Below are positions 63,641 to 64,000 of a stretch of DNA of 64,000 nucleotides, piece by piece; positions within the stretch are counted from its first letter, which is position 1; the number at the start of each line of letters is the position of its first letter. The position numbers were made by a program, and so were the translations under genes. Origin of the DNA: Rickettsiales bacterium. Its GTDB lineage: Bacteria; Pseudomonadota; Alphaproteobacteria; Rickettsiales; JABCZZ01. The notes beneath the pieces were generated by a model. It did not search any database. It was not told where the DNA came from and saw only the letters and a program-made list of their open reading frames with translations. Location of the stretch: contig DASTXE010000006.1 in the NCBI GenBank assembly GCA_035765535.1, positions 496,001 to 560,000 on the forward strand, in the 5' to 3' direction.

Positions 63641-64000
63641 TTAATGGTTGACGGTCGTGGTCGGATTAATCTGGTAATTCAGGCCGAACGAAACCGGAAC
63701 AAACTGCTGTACATACTGCTGGAAGTACAGGTAAGCATTGCCGACGCCGCTGCGCGGAACATACACCACGTCAAACGGAGCAAGGCGTACGTCGCTTGCC
63801 GGGTCCTTACCCGAAACCGCTGCCAGATAGTTAGCAGCGTATGCAATCGGTTTGTCGCCCTGGCCACGGCGCAGGATGATAAGATCCGTGCTTGCGTCAT
63901 TCTTTACGCCACCCGCACGCGCAATTGCCTGCAGAAGTGTGAGTTCGGGACCGACAGTCACAAATTCGCCCGGTGTATTCACTTCGCCCGTCACATAAAT
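63641..64000 (-). CDS. Wza/GumB-like polysaccharide export protein, C-terminal part
   Basis: The fragment opens with IYVTGEVNTPGEF, a SLBB-domain start, followed by TLLQAIARAGGVKNDASTDLIILRRGQG and PFDVVYVPRSG, the common end of periplasmic/outer-membrane polysaccharide exporters. The frame is open to the window edge (the residue at 63994 is an internal GTG), so the N-terminal part with signal peptide and lipobox lies beyond. It is the first visible gene of the leftward exopolysaccharide operon. Confidence 0.9.
   Translation of the reverse strand: MYVTGEVNTPGEFVTVGPELTLLQAIARAGGVKNDASTDLIILRRGQGDKPIAYAANYLAAVSGKDPASDVRLAPFDVVYVPRSGVGNAYLYFQQYVQQFVPVSFGLNYQINPTTTVNH

Noticed and set aside
62638-63651. 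Rightward 337-codon frame opposite the Wzz gene
   Set aside because: It is Leu/His/Cys-rich noise opposite a clear Wzz protein.
1-64000. CRISPR arrays, rRNA genes or intact insertion sequences
   Set aside because: No regularly spaced direct repeats, rRNA-like segments or transposase genes with terminal repeats were seen.

Overview
The window reads as an alphaproteobacterial chromosome segment with one clear horizontally acquired island. The assignment to Alphaproteobacteria is an inference from gene content and protein style: meso-DAP-type murE-murF-mraY, an argD-argF pair, a UbiH-type hydroxylase, a LolCD transporter, Tad-type pilus genes and a Wza/Wzz exopolysaccharide locus. I could not place it in an order. 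The core genes look moderately GC-rich, while several island genes are visibly AT-richer.

Layout. 1-3131: murE (cut by the window edge), murF and mraY for peptidoglycan synthesis. 3100-5604: an unknown gene, then a probable secreted peptidoglycan amidase overlapping a periplasmic STY0301-type protein, which looks like a toxin/immunity pair. 5605-11429: ubiquinone hydroxylase, nadA, a small exported protein, argD, argF and a DsbA-like protein. 11648-14505: two TadE-like pseudopilins and a TadG-like von Willebrand protein. 14621-22165: lolD/lolC, a His-rich exported protein, a second ArgD-type aminotransferase, ilvD and a triple-SPOR protein.

22294-39398: tRNA-Asn(GTT) followed by a 17-kb island. 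A P4-type integrase sits next to the tRNA and a 12-bp copy of the tRNA 3' end marks the right border. Cargo: AlpA-like and zinc-ribbon HTH proteins, a second tyrosine recombinase, an FRG-domain protein, a small-peptide unit, a type I restriction system (hsdM, hsdS, DUF3800, an unknown gene, hsdR), an Mrr-type nuclease and a CHAT protease, so this is a defence island. Just past the border lies the decayed start of another integrase, then a TPR-Arr (rifampin ADP-ribosyltransferase) fusion, suggesting an older element at the same site.

40726-47450: a three-gene module of unknown function (692-aa protein, DUF1360, 82-aa protein), a leftward operon (lipoprotein, AsmA-like, DUF488, CDF metal exporter) and a second copy of the small-peptide unit. 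47610-52073: two paralogous type IV pilin-like genes flanking an MscS channel and an XRE regulator. 52420-56937: a polyprenyl-phosphate sugar transferase, an ArsR-AHSA1-GST operon and an unknown gene. 56949-64000: a leftward exopolysaccharide operon (Wza-like, Wzz-like, BY-kinase-like, glycosyltransferase, galE, FemAB-like, acyltransferase).

The most unusual signal is a pair of related elements at 27734-28190 and 46938-47230. Each has the same promoter architecture (TTGACA-17-CATTAT), a hairpin at the predicted RNA 5' end, a long leader, and a 35-37 residue single-helix peptide that matches at 24 of 35 aligned positions. The layout resembles hok-like type I toxin mRNAs; that function is inferred and untested.
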